From positions 7,841,082 to 7,905,081 of the forward strand of contig NC_023750.2 of the NCBI RefSeq assembly GCF_000499845.2: 64,000 nt of DNA, in the 5' to 3' direction. The notes under the pieces were generated by a model. That model searched no databases, was not told the DNA's origin, and saw nothing but the letters and a program-made list of their open reading frames with translations. Shown here piece by piece: positions 33,048 through 44,400 of the stretch (positions are counted from its first letter, which is position 1; every line of letters begins with the position of its first letter). Both the position numbers and the translations under genes were made by a program. This stretch comes from Phaseolus vulgaris (lineage: Eukaryota > Streptophyta > Magnoliopsida > Fabales > Fabaceae).

Positions 33048-33152
33048 CATTAATTCTTCTTCTTCAAGCACACAGAACCATTTGCATCCCAAACCGAAGC
33101 AAATTCCTTAAAGAAAGAAAAAACAGTTTCATTGAACATTATCTTCAAAAGC

Positions 33153-33731
33153 ATGGCCAATGATTTGTGTTCAGGTGTTGAATCATACGAGCTTGAAAAT
33201 GTTTCCGACCAAGAAACCTTTTATTCTTCCTCGTACGAGAATCCTATTGCAAACCCTAGCCATGCCCATGATGCCACTCAACTATTTGCATGCATGGTGG
33301 AAGCACCTGTGGCAGCGCGTGAGGTGCACGCGCCTCCAAAGTGGAAGCACTTCCGAGGCGTGAGGCGGCGGTCATGGGGGAAGTTTGCGGCGGAGATATG
33401 GGATCCAAAGAGAAACGGAAGGGTTTGGCTGGGAACGTATGAGACTGAAGAAGAAGCAGGTTTAGCTTATGATAGGGCTGCTTTCAAGATGAGAGGTAGC
33501 AAAGCAAAGTTGAATTTTCCACACTTGATTGGATCCAACGCGCGGCCGGAGAGAGTGATAGCGGCGGCAGTGGCTCCAAAGCCGAACCCGCCGGAGGCTT
33601 GTTTGCCTCCTTTGTCTACGGCAGAGGATGGTTCAGAGTCACAAGGGTCAAAGAAGAGGAGAAACCTAGCTGATTTGCTTAATAGGTTAGCTAAGAATAA
33701 AAGTCAAAGAATTATTACAAGAAAATTATGA
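33153..33731 (+). CDS. AP2/ERF transcription factor with atypical DNA-binding domain (ERF-B)
   Basis: 192 residues from the first ATG (MANDLCSGV); the frame is open a little further upstream but only through a TTG codon. The AP2/ERF domain is at about 67-123 ([45 protein letters not shown]). A KKRR at 167-170 is a likely nuclear signal. Three oddities are visible: Pro to Ser in RRRPWG, Arg to Trp in EIRD, and one residue missing between NG and RVW. In the AtERF1-DNA structure the Arg of EIRD is, from memory, a GCC-box contact. The acidic group IX motif of ERF-A is absent. The last five codons and the stop fall in a MITE terminal repeat. It could be a functional paralogue with changed specificity or a gene in decline. 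Confidence 0.88.
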   Translation: MANDLCSGVESYELENVSDQETFYSSSYENPIANPSHAHDATQLFACMVEAPVAAREVHAPPKWKHFRGVRRRSWGKFAAEIWDPKRNGRVWLGTYETEEEAGLAYDRAAFKMRGSKAKLNFPHLIGSNARPERVIAAAVAPKPNPPEACLPPLSTAEDGSESQGSKKRRNLADLLNRLAKNKSQRIITRKL

Positions 33732-34049
33732 AATAGAAATTAATTTTTAGAGATAAAAATAATTTGTTGTTATAGTGACTAAATTAGAGACCATTTTAAA
33801 GATTAAAAAAAATTTATTTTCTAAATTAGTTTCTATTATTGTTAAATGGTTTCTAAATTAGTATCTAATTAGATTATGGATATAAAACCTAATTAGATAT
33901 CGATTTAGAAACCATTTAACAATAATATAAACCAATTTAGAAACTAAAATTTTTTTAGTCTCTAAAAATGATATCTAATTTAGTCATATAATAATTAATT
34001 ATTTTTTGTTTCTAAAATTTGGTTTCTATTTTCTGATTTTCTTGTAGTA
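33713..34049. mobile_element. Foldback CACTA-type MITE overlapping the ERF-B stop
   Basis: The left end TATTACAAGAAAATTATGAA matches the family end CACTACAAGAAAATCATGAA with three C-to-T changes. The right end is TGATTTTCTTGTAGTA. Internal blocks (GTGACTAAATTAGAGACCAT, CAATTTAGAAACTAAAA) and the two-arm hairpin match 61612-62005. Flanks are AAT and TAT, so the 3-bp duplication is imperfect or lost. Confidence 0.8.
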
Positions 34050-35030
34050 TATGAGAGTATGAAATAAGAAAAAAATTTATCACATATATATTTCATCAAT
34101 TCTCTAATAAAAAATTAAATAGTATTGAAATTTAAAAGTAAAAAATAAACATTTTCAATTACCTCTTTAGAAAAATATTACAGAAGGATTGAGAAAATTT
34201 AGTTTAATTTTTTTTATCAGTAATTAATTTCTAATAACAGTTTAGTATTTATTTTAATAATATATGTATTTATTATATTTTTATCAAAATATATTATATA
34301 GAAAAGTACTCTCAAATATATCTAACAGAACAAAACATATATAAAAGAAGCCTTCAATACCCTCCTAGAGGTTATCATCATAGGTAAGTTTTACTCTAGT
34401 ATAGTTACTTATGAATTATGGAAATTTATTCTTCAAAAAATTTAGCTTTATTTCTTCTTAATTCTTTTGTCTATTTTTTTTTCTATCCTAATTTTGATGC
34501 ATCACTTCTAGTACATCAATTAACCGAATTCAAAATTAGGAAAAAAATGAATGAATTTTTGAAAGGACAAAAACTAAATTTTGAAAATTTTACGACACTA
34601 AAACATAGTTAACATTTTATTTATTTAAGAAGATAGGTTAAGTTTGATAATAGAATATTTCTGTGATTTCTAAAAGTAAAAATGGTTGATTTGATCATTG
34701 GTGAACAAAAGTTGTTGGGTTAACTTGCTCAATTCTCGAATACTTTTGGTTTGACCCAATAAGTGAAAGGAATCTAAAACAGCTCAATCACGCACACAAT
34801 TATGAACTCAACTTTTTTGAAATTACATGCATTTGTCATTAAAGTGGACATTTTGCCTTGGACGTGGAATATGAATAATTTTCCTCCACACGTTTTTTGT
34901 AGAAAATAATTTAAATAAAATATTCCAATTTTAAAATTTAGCTAAGTATCAAATTAAGATGTAAATTTCAAGATATTAAATCTAAAAATGCCAAGATTTT
35001 ATATCAACTATAAATATATTTAAAAGTGAA
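34050..35030. other. AT-rich intergenic stretch
   Basis: No supported gene. At 35032 a lone CACTACAAGAAAACAATA marks a CACTA-type end whose partner is not seen. Confidence 0.4.
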
Positions 35031-35154
35031 ACACTACAAGAAAACAATATATTAGAGTTGGTAAAAAAGAGATAATGAGAAAGAAACGGACCCTAATGCA
35101 TTGCATTCGAGTAGCGTCAATCAAAATGTTCACACTAAAATGCTGGAAGCTATA

Positions 35155-35420
35155 CTTTTTATCAAAAATAAATAAATTAGACATTAAGGAATGTCCAAAC
35201 CTATATACAAAAAGGGAAGAGACAAACTAGACCGTCACACCACTAAAAATTACATGAATTCCTCTTTGTTCTTATTTCATACCTTCCTCAACTGTTGTCA
35301 TATTCACACCAAAAACTAGCAATGACTACACATAAAGTCATGTACAAAAAACACCCAAACTTCAGAACAATCTAACTCCTCCCAGGTATCCATAGATGAA
35401 AAAATACTTATACTGAACAG
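35155..35420 (-). mobile_element. LINE 3' tail, minus strand
   Basis: TTTTTATCAAAAATAAATAA, then AATGTCCAAACCTATATACA, is the reverse-complement LINE tail. A non-coding 3' UTR-like stretch runs to about 35420. Confidence 0.5.
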
Positions 35421-36139
35421 AGTGCTCGGATGTTCTGTGCACGAGCGTGAGTAGGTCAGCTCGATTGTTGGGCCTAAAGGGTGGGTCACGAGTTTGACCC
35501 AGTTATGTTGGTAAGCCAGTTAGAGACTAATTAAGATAATATTTTTGTTATAAATTAAAATAAGGTTATTAGCGAATATGTTTTTTAACCTAACAGATAA
35601 GTGTGTGCTTGTTAAGATACGTAAATACATGCATACAGTTGTTGGTTGAAAAAGATAAAGTTGTTAAATAAGAGAAGCACCGTAAGTAAGGGTGCCCACG
35701 TAAAACAAAATATTTTCCTGCTAATAGCACCTGAAGTGGTGCCCCATTGGCAGGTGGTCTTTCTGTTATTATGCTTTCAGTAGAGATAAGATTCCCATGA
35801 GAGAAAGTTGTTACAAGAATAGTTATAAAAGGGGTTTGAGCCCCCCGGTAATGGTACGTTGTTTCGGAGACTAAAACTGAATACTTATCTTATTTTTGTA
35901 AAGCTCTCAATGACCTGATCGTCGGAGTATGATCAACAGGTAGAGCCCCCTCTGTCCCAACAAAGTTATGTTCCAGTGCAACAAGAAGACGCATAACAGA
36001 ATCTAGAGGAGACAAGATAGGAAGTGGAGCTTCTCACTAGAGTCAACTGGCGAGAAAGTCAACCAGCAAGAACATTTCCCGCCCACCATGGGGTTCGGTA
36101 AAATCTGATCCCACTCACGTTTATGTCAAAGTTTTTCAA

Positions 36140-37270
36140 TGACATGAGGAACACTGCAAGGACCCGTGGGATCTGAAGGAAGTGAGGTCCCCACTTTACA
36201 ACAACTTATGGACACCGTAAGAGCTCTCCAGGAAGCCAACGAGCAGTACAGGCGAGAGCAAGAGCGGATCCAGCAAGAAGCTAAAGCCGAGCAGGAGAAG
36301 CTAATGGCAGAAGTTAAAGCCGAGCAGGAGAAGCTCATTGCAGAAGCTCAAGCTGAGCAAGTGCTTATGCAAGATCAACTGATGGCGAAGATAGATGCTT
36401 CATGAGCAAACAGTGAAGAATTGCACAAGACCAACGAGGACTTGCACAAGAATCTACAACAACGTGATCAACGCTCCACAAAGGAGCGAGGTTTGAATGT
36501 GCCCCTGAGAGCTCATCCCAAGCCATTCTCGTAGGCGATCATGGATGAGCTTGTGCCACCACACTACATCACGCCCAAAATCGTTTTCACGGGGGTAGAA
36601 GATCCCTGAAAATCATCTCATGGAGTTCAATTCCCATATGATTATTTTTAGAGGAACAGATGCTATCCATTGCAAGATGTTCATGGGTACATTCACAGGC
36701 ACAACCCTGCAGTGGTTTAGTGGGCTTCCTGATGGCCATATCACCTCTTTCGATCAGTTTTCTGACCTGTTAAAGGAACAGTTCTCTATGAACCAGGTCA
36801 AACCTCCAATTTTATATGACCTCTTCAACATGAGACAGAGGGAAGAGGAGTCTCTGAAAAACTACTTAAATTGATTATGGGCGCTTACAGTGAAGCTCTA
36901 GACCCATGGCGAGGTCGTGATGGTCAATGCCTTCGAACAAGGAATCATGGCAGGACCATTTAGCGACTCATTGATCAGGAACTCGGAAGAGACATTCTCC
37001 GAAATACAACGACGGGTTGTTGCCCATATTAGTGCAGAGGAGGTCGTCGCCACAAAGCACGACAACTCATTCTCAAGGCATCCAAAGCCTAAGGAGAGCG
37101 ATCGAGTCCAACCTCAGAGGGTTAACGAAACCTCAACCGAGAAGATAGCAGACTTGAGGTACGCACCATACGTAGCCAAGAGAGACGAGCCCAATTCAAA
37201 GTCCAGGGATGAGTCAACATTCCAACCCAAGTTTCGAGTATCCTACAAGGAATTGTTAGGCATCTAAGGG
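36140..37270 (+). pseudogene. Tat-2 gag
   Basis: The N-terminal part is a coiled-coil with three AEQEKL repeats (36280-36360). The core follows, with FRGTDAIHCKMFMGTFTGTT, LQWFSGLPDGHITSFDQFSD and an FNMRQREEESLKNYLN end, then FEQGIMAGPFSDSLIR. Compare PLTWFTELPPNSI and ESLRTFLDRFNKACMNIRGL in Tat-1. Stops at about 36403, 36609 and 36873 break it. Confidence 0.75.
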
Positions 37271-37339
37271 GAAACAGACAAGCTGAAGTTTCTTCAGAAG
37301 ACTGACAGGAATCTGGGGCCACGAAAGGACACCTAGTGC

Positions 37340-38125
37340 GAGTCCCACGAGGGGTTTGGGCGCAACATCAAACGATGCATAGCTCTGGGTCACCAATTGG
37401 CGAGCTTGGTGAAGGAAGGGTTCCTGAAGGATTACCTTGAGGCATATCAGGAAGAGCCAAAGGGAGAAGTTACACTTAGGAACCAAGTGTATGAGATACC
37501 AATCCATGGAGAGCTGAACACCATCTCGGGAGGATTTTCTAGAGGAGGGAGCACTGCTTACAAGAGTAAGCGATACGCGCAAGCAGTAATGTCCCTAGAG
37601 GCGAGGAGACTTGACCATCCCCAGAGCCCGATCTCTGACTTGGAGGACGTGGTTCCTCATGAGGATGATCCAATGGTGATATCTGTTGTCACCGTGGGAA
37701 GGAAGATACACAAAGTTCTCATTGACTAGGGGAGTTCGACAGATGTGATGTTCTAGTCAACATTCAACAATTTGCAGTTATTTCCCAACTAGTTGAGGTC
37801 GTACGATGGTTGATTGTTTGGCTTTATGGGAGACTAGGTGGAAGTACGGGGGTACATCGAGTTGAGGACGACTTTTCTGATGGCACCTCAACTCAGACAA
37901 TCACTGTAAGATACATTATTGTTAATGCATTTTCAGCTTATAACTTGCTTTTGGGGCGACCTTCCCCAAACAGGTTGGGTGCAGTGGCCTCAACGGCCCA
38001 TATGAAAATGAAGTTGCCTTCTTTTGAGGGAGGAGTTATTATCATCAAGTCCTACCAAAAGACGGCTCAGAAGTGCTACAAGAGTAGCCTAAAAAATAAG
38101 AGAACTTACACATTCATTGTTTAGG
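37340..38125 (+). pseudogene. Tat-2 gag C-terminus and protease
   Basis: A CESHEGFGRNIKRC-type knuckle region (about 37339-37380) is followed by LASLVKEGFLKDYL, then HEDDPMVISVVTVGRKIHKV and the protease site. The site reads Asp-stop-Gly-Ser-Ser: TAG replaces the residue between Asp and Gly (37726-37731). YNLLLGRPSPNRLGAVAST corresponds to YNILLGRPSINRLKAIVST of Tat-1. The frame ends near 38124, before any RT motif. Confidence 0.75.
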
Positions 38126-38164
38126 AAGGAGAGTTGAAATGGATTACGGAGGCAGAAGTCGTCG

Positions 38165-38476
38165 ATGAAAGACAACATGGACCTGATGGAGAGGTTCGGG
38201 AAAGGGGAGAACACTCACATTAACTCAGAGAACTTAAAGAAAAGGTGGAAGTTGAGGCAAAAGACCAAGACAAAGCCTCGACAGTTCAGGGTTGCCGACT
38301 TGGTGATACGAAAGGCTCACCCCTATCAACCAGAGAACAAGTTATCTCCGAATTGGACTGTTCCATTTTGCGTAGTCGAGGTGCTCAGGAATGGAGCGTA
38401 TAGGCAAGAAACCCTAGAAGGGGGAGCCATTCCTCGAACGTGGAATGCGGAAAATCTCAAGTTTTATTTCAGTTAA
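38165..38476 (+). pseudogene. Tat-2 integrase C-terminal fragment
   Basis: About 100 residues with FRVADLVIRKAHPYQ, LSPNWTVPFCVVEVL and RTWNAENLKFYFS, the usual C-terminal end of Tat-type integrases. The catalytic DDE core is absent. It sits 40 bp after the protease remnant, so about 2.5 kb of pol was lost or never present. Confidence 0.75.
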
Positions 38477-38616
38477 TTTTTTTGGTTTAATGTGTTCTTT
38501 TTGAACAATGTGATGATAAAATTGATGCTCTTTTTCCCTTGAAGGATTTTTTTAACGAGGCCATCCAATGAAAAATTGTTTTTGAAAGATAGTTTTGTTT
38601 ATTGTTTTAGCACATG

Positions 38617-39199
38617 GTAAGACGACCTTCTTCGGTAAGATGATCCGAGAAGGCGCCCTACGTGCAAATTGATTATCTATTGTCAAGTAAGATGACCTCC
38701 CTCAGTAAGATGATCCGAGAAGGCGCCTTGCATGCAAATTGGTTATCTCTTGTGAGGTAAGACGACCTCCTTTGGTAAGATGATCCGAGAAGGCGCCCTG
38801 CCTACAAATTGGTTATCTGTTGTTAGGTAAGACGACCTCCGTCGGTAAGATGATTCGAGAAGACGCCCTATGTGCAAATTGGTTATCTATTGTTAGGTAA
38901 GACGACCTCCCTCGGTAAGATGATCCGAGAAGCCACCCTGCGAGAAAATTGGTATATGTTGTTAGGTAAGACGACCTTCCTCGGTAAGATTATCTGAGAA
39001 GGCGCTCTGCGTGCAAATTGATTATTTGTTGTCAGGTAAGACGACCTTCCTCGATAAGATGATTCAAGAAGGCACCCTATGTGCAAATTGGTTATTTGTT
39101 GTCAGGTAAGACGACCTTCCTTGGTAAGATGATATGAGAAGCGCCCTGTGTGCAAATTGATTTTTTGTTGTCAAGTAAGACGACCTGTCTCGGTAAGAG
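38617..39199. repeat. Tandem array in the Tat-2 3' region (about 70-bp unit)
   Basis: Eight full units and one partial start at about 38617, 38686, 38756, 38826, 38896, 38965, 39035, 39105 and 39174. Each reads GTAAGACGACCTYCYTCGGT, AAGATGATCCGAGAAGGCGC and GCAAATTGGTTATCTGTTGT in order. It lies just after the pol stop, the same place as the unrelated array of Tat-1. Confidence 0.92.
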
Positions 39200-39873
39200 G
39201 CGTTTGATAACTAAGGTGTGTAAGTGTATGATAAGTCAGGTTAGTTTGTTGAGAGGACGATTACCCGAGTTCAAGTGCTCCGTGCAATGATTAAGTAATG
39301 CGCGGCGAAGGTGTCCGCTTATGCTTGTGCTAAAATGGGGTTGACTTGGTGTGTAAGTTAGCACCCGGGTTAGATACTCCAATAAGATAGATGAATCATT
39401 CTTAGCGCAGGATGAGAAAACTGAGCACAGAAAGGTGCAACTATCAGAGTATGTGGAGCAATGCCTGGCAAGGTCAAGGTATATAACCCCTACCCAAGTA
39501 TATGAAGTACACCTATGTACGTCAAGAATGGGCATCGTCTCTTTATGGCTAGGGGGTATAGTTCGTCAAAAGGTTAGTTCCTTGAGAACCCCGTGATTTT
39601 GCATGCTCAGTTTTGTGCATTGAGTTCTTGTTATTTTCATTACTTTAAGTTTAAATACTAAGTGTTAAATAGTTGTTATACATAGGTTGATCATAGTTCA
39701 CTAAGTTAAATAACAAGGCATGCATTGACTTACGCTACTCGAAGTTTAACAAGTTAAATAGTGAGATTAGTGAAGAAAGACGCAGCTAACATGCAATAGG
39801 TAAAGTACTTATGAATGAAAAGCATGATATTGTTCAAAATATTCAAAGTTTTACAAATAAGGGAAAAATAAGA
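39200..39873. other. Tat-2 spacer between array and antisense ORF
   Basis: It is non-coding as far as I can see, and richer in G and C than the flanking genome, as expected for element sequence. Confidence 0.5.
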
Positions 39874-40782
39874 CTACTCCTCCATTAATTGACCATCGAC
39901 CACGGTTTTACCCGGGCCGAGTTGGGAGTAATCAATGTTGGGGTGGAGTCTTGAAGCTTGTTCAATGGCCGCCGCAAATCCCACAAGGAAGTCTTAGGCG
40001 GCATCTTGTTTTCATGCTTAGTTTTCCTTAGTAAATTCTTCATTTTTGCGAGTCAGCCCCCCCTTATGTTTTTCGACCTCATCCAAGATTCTTCCCCTTT
40101 CCATCGTAACTTCTAGGGCTTGGTTTGCAGCCTCTTTGGTCTTCTCGGCCAAGATTTGCTCAGCTTCTTGTTAGAAATTCTTGGTATGTTGGAGCTCGCT
40201 TTGCAGTTTTTCTACCTCTTTGCGGAGTTTGAAGGTCTTTTGGACTTTCATGTTTTTTGTTGTCGCCCGTTCTTTTATCTTGGTAGCGACCAAGCAGCTT
40301 GTAGCAAGAGCTTAGCCAAACCTCCTTATGGCCTAACGAATCAAGTGGCCTTCGTCGTGGGTCACGAGTTTTTGCCTTTCCTCTGGATAGAGCAGAACTT
40401 TTTCGATGTAGGAGGGAGTGTCGAGGTTTGGGTCCCATAAGTTTGGTCTCCTTGAGCTTTCTGCCTTGCCCTCTTGGATGACCACCACATCCCGAGGAAG
40501 AGTTTGACCTTCAAAGGGAGCAGCGTGGTGTGAGGGAGCAGCATGGTGTGAGGAAGCAACATGGTGTGAGGGAGCACGCCCATTCGAATGAGAGTCCTCG
40601 GTAGGGGTGACGAGTGCCTTCCTTTTCCTTGTAAAAACCAGTCCCGAAGTGGTTTCTTCGTCATCAGTAGGGACTTGAGTGGTGACAGAAGCTTTCAGTC
40701 TTAAGGAATCCTTGGGCGCATTAGCAGTTGCCTTCATCCTCTTTGCCATTTCTTCCAACTTTTTCCTGTTGTACTTAGGCAT
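39874..40782 (-). pseudogene. Antisense extra ORF (aORF) of Tat-2
   Basis: Opposite to gag, from an ATG at 40782 (MPKYNRKKLEEMAKRMKA) to a TAG at 39874-39876 (GQLMEE). The first part is basic, with HHAAPSHHAAP repeats. A conserved-looking block SYIEKVLLYPEERQKLVTHD follows, then a stop near 40330. A coiled-coil (LRKEVEKLQSELQHTKNF, and EAEQILAEKTKEAANQALEV) and a C-terminus with FAAAIEQASRLHPNIDYSQL complete it. At least three stops or shifts break it. Position and orientation fit the antisense ORFs described in Tat-lineage elements; their function is unknown. Confidence 0.7.
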
Positions 40783-40839
40783 AAACACCAATATGAATAT
40801 AGAAGGAAACTCTTAAGTGTTTATGTATCAACCAAAACC

Positions 40840-41000
40840 AAGTGTTCAATTGTGTCAGGCACCATATTTCCTCTACTTCTCTCTTCCCTAAATATGATCG
40901 TATTCCTTTCTTTCCATACTCCCTACACTATTGCTAACCATATTACTTTCTAAGCAATATTTTGTTTGGTAGTAAGACCCATAAGGTGTAATTTAGTGTC
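40840..41000 (-). pseudogene. LINE C-terminal fragment
   Basis: The minus strand reads KVIWLAIVWGVWKERNTIIF (near 40885-40955), the WK.RN.IIF motif of the LINE ORF2 C-terminus. It adjoins the end of the Tat-2 antisense ORF, where the 3' LTR would be expected. Confidence 0.6.
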
Positions 41001-41445
41001 GGCCATACATTGGGATGTCAATAGTGTTCGTCAAACAGACAAAAGCATAGGAATAATATTTAATTATAAAGTTTTAGAGTGGTTTAGTGGATACTATTGT
41101 TTTGAAAAATAAAATAAAATATTTGTGTGGGTCAAGCATGCTAAAGTTGGAAAAATAAACATATAAATATATTTGAGAGGGTTAGGCAAATGTTAATCTG
41201 GGCGAAAAAAAAGACATAACTTTGGGCTTGGCTTATGCTAATAAAAAGAAAATAATGTTATTATTTTGAGTGGGTTAGGTAGATGTTAACCTTAGCGGTA
41301 AAAAAACAAATGGCTTTGAGTAGGCTTGGCCCATGCTAAAAATAATAATAAGAGCAACGTGAAGAGAGAGATAGAAATGGTTTGGGTTTCAGTTCTCTCC
41401 AACCAGCAAAAGAAAAAAAAAGAAACAAAGAGCAAAGAGTTAGGA
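41001..41445. repeat. Possible CACTA subterminal repeats
   Basis: Several copies of a TTGGCYYATGCTAA-type motif and GAGNGGGTTAGGNAGATGTTAA occur. They resemble the subterminal motifs near 14935-15060. No element end is visible. Confidence 0.35.
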
Positions 41446-41449
41446 GATA

Positions 41450-44400
41450 TTTATGATACATTGTGAGAGATTGAAGGGAGTAAAAGCGTAGGTCCATATG
41501 AGTTTAATTTTACTTTCATTATAAATCATTGGGACATACTTAAACAGAACATTATGAGAGCAATACATGAATTTCATTGGCAAGGTAAGTGGCCTAGCGG
41601 TTTTAATGTTTCATCCATAACAATTATTCCTAAAATGGACAACCCACAAGATTTGAAGGGATATAGACCTATTTCCTTGGTAGGGTCAATAATTTCCAAA
41701 CTATTGGCAAATAGGATTAAGAAAGTAGTCACCAAAGTCGTAGATAAAACCCAATCAGCGTTCTTGGCAGGAAGAAATCTACTAGAGAATGTCCTTTTGC
41801 AAATGAAGTTATAGATGAGGCAAAATGTAGGAAGAAATTTTGTTTGATTATGAGGGTGGATTTTTGAAAAATTTTATGATTTAGTAAGATGAGATTTTTT
41901 ATATTACAATATGGAGATACTAGGTTTTTGTGACAAAGGGATAAAATGATGTCTTATATCAACAACAACATGTATTTTGGTCAGTGGGGGCCCAACACAA
42001 TAATGTATCCCTTTTAAAAGACTTAGACAAGACGACTCACTAACACTGTTCCTTTTCTTAGTTGTAGTAGAGGGATTGGCAGGGTTAATTAGATAAGCAA
42101 CAAGATTACAAATGCTAGATGGGGTCAAAGTGTGGCTAAAAAGGAAATATAAATAAACATATGCAATTTGCAGATGACACACTTTTTATATGTCAAGATA
42201 AAATACAAAATGTTATGACTATCAAATGCATATTAAGGTGTTTTCAAGGGGCATTATAACTAAAAGTAAACTTTTGTAAGAGAAAATTGGGGAGTATAAG
42301 GATTCAAAATAATAAATTGGATATGTATGTTGCTATATTAAATTTCTCATTGATGGAGTTTCCATTCACATACGTAGGATACTAATGTGAGTTAATTTTA
42401 GAATTGCACATTTTTATGGGTTGCACTTTGTTTATGGTTTTTTATTTTAAGCAAAATATGGTGAAAAACCCAAAGAAGATTCCCACTGGACACGAACTTA
42501 ACCAAGTGGTTAAGTAAGTGTGAAGGTTCACTTCTAGACGGCAAAGACAAAACACAATTATATGGTTTTGATGATGAAGAGGTACAGAACTAAAAAGCAT
42601 ATAAGGGAAAGAAAGAAGATGGAAACCAAATAGAAAAAGATGAACACAAGAACATAAGGGAATGGAAAATAAAAAGATGAAAGGAAAGAGAAGCTTAGGA
42701 TAATGAAGGTGTGTCACGTCACTTGGAGAGCGAGGAGACTCCAAGATGAGTGGTGTAGAGCCGTCACTTGAAGTGTAGTTCACTCAAGATAAGACCCGAG
42801 AATAATAGGAGACTCAGCTCACTAAACACTCTGACAAAGTTTCCTTACTTTCAAAATTCAATGTGTGAAATACATGAGGGAAGACACTCTATTTATAGGA
42901 GAGAGTGTCTTGGAGAACAAGATAGAGGGGTAGGGGTGTCATTTGTGAGAAACCTTCTAGAAGGTAGGTCAAAGAAACCTTAAACCTAGGTGCACTTGTC
43001 ATGAAAGGTGGGATTGTCACAAACCCAATTTATGCTAAGTACACCCCAATTTATGCTAAGTGAACCCTACTCTAGCTTATTCTTCTATTTGGACCCCCAA
43101 AGTGAGCCCAACTTAATTACATAAACTTGTCTTTTAAAAAAGACCATAAGAAAGAACATTTCATGTTTTGACCTATGTCTAGTTCTTCTTCAGCTGAGGT
43201 CCTTTTGAAGTTTGGTGGGGCCTTGTCTTGGATGTTGAGATGACTGACTTAATTGTGAAGTGTTTGTTGTGTCCTTGGTTATCTCCTTGTCTAATTGGAT
43301 TGTATCAAATACCGATTGGGGGAAATTCGAGAAATTTGAGGTTGTGGGATAATATGGTTGTGAAAATTAGAAAAATACTATCCAATGGAAATACAAACAA
43401 ATGTCATTTTCTCGAAAAAAGTGGGTTTACTTAAATTTTTCATTTAACTCTCTTAATTCTTTTTTTCTTTCTTCATAGGTCAAAAATTAGTGTTAAAGGA
43501 AATTTGAAAAATGCAAAGGCGACTTTTGGGGGTTGGGGTGTTAAGGAAAGAAATTTACATGGGTTAAAGTGATAGAAAATATAAGTCAAAGAAATTATGA
43601 GTCAAATGTTTAATTATGAATACAATTGTCTCATTATACAATAGTAGCTAAGTGGAAATGGAGATTTGTGACCAAAGACCATGGATTATGAGACATTTTA
43701 AAATCCAAATATGGGGATTAGAGAAAGTTAAATCTGCAAACATAGAGTAATTATGAGTCAACTTGGTGCAAAGACCACAAGAAGTTAATTGGATCTAGGA
43801 ATCATGAAGGGTGATTTGGTAAAAGTATAGGATGGCAAATAGGTAGGGGAACTAAATGTAGGTTTTGGAAAGATAGATGGAATGGAGATATTACATTTCA
43901 TGAAAATACCCTAGGATTTACAGAAATTCTTGTAATAAACAATGTCATGGTTTCAAATATGGATTTGTGGAGTAATAATACATGGGAATGGAATATGGTG
44001 TGGAGACGAGAGTGGTTCTTATGCGAATTACCTCAAATGGATACAATTATGACAGGTGTTCAATGGAGAGGTTTTCGTAAATTATTCTGTCAGTTCTACT
44101 TATAGAATTTTGCAATGTAATTCTTATGGGGAACATAACTCTTTTTGAACTTCATTTGGAAAATTAAGGCAATCCCAAGTGTTGTACATTTTGCTTGGAG
44201 AATGAGATTGAATTGTGGGCCAACAAAAGATAACCTTATTAGGCATAAAATACAAATAACTAACAGTTTATGTGTCCCGTGGGCAAATGGAAAGGAATCA
44301 ATTGAGTAAAATATCAAATCAAGTGTGGAATCTGTGTAATAAATGGACATTATTAATATCAGTTATGAACATCACCATACAACATTTGTTTCAATTTTGC

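Larger units (their letters stand above)
35520..40850 (+). mobile_element. Second Tat/Retand-like element (Tat-2), old, pol core deleted
   Basis: The order on the plus strand is probable 5' LTR (TATAAAAGG at about 35824), PBS-like CCCGCCCACCATGGGG at 36079-36094, gag, protease, integrase C-terminus, 70-bp tandem array, a long spacer and an antisense ORF. RT, RNase H and most of integrase are missing between about 38125 and 38165. No 3' LTR is found: LINE sequence follows the antisense ORF. The PBS-like block is close to that of Tat-1 (CGCCCACCGTGGGG). All frames are broken. Confidence 0.75.

Noticed and set aside
35425..35520. Possible tRNA or SINE head (AGTAGGTCAGCTCGATTG, then GGTCACGAGTTTGACCC)
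   Set aside because: The B-box-like part lacks a base relative to GGTTCGANNCC and no cloverleaf can be drawn. It may be part of the Tat-2 LTR.
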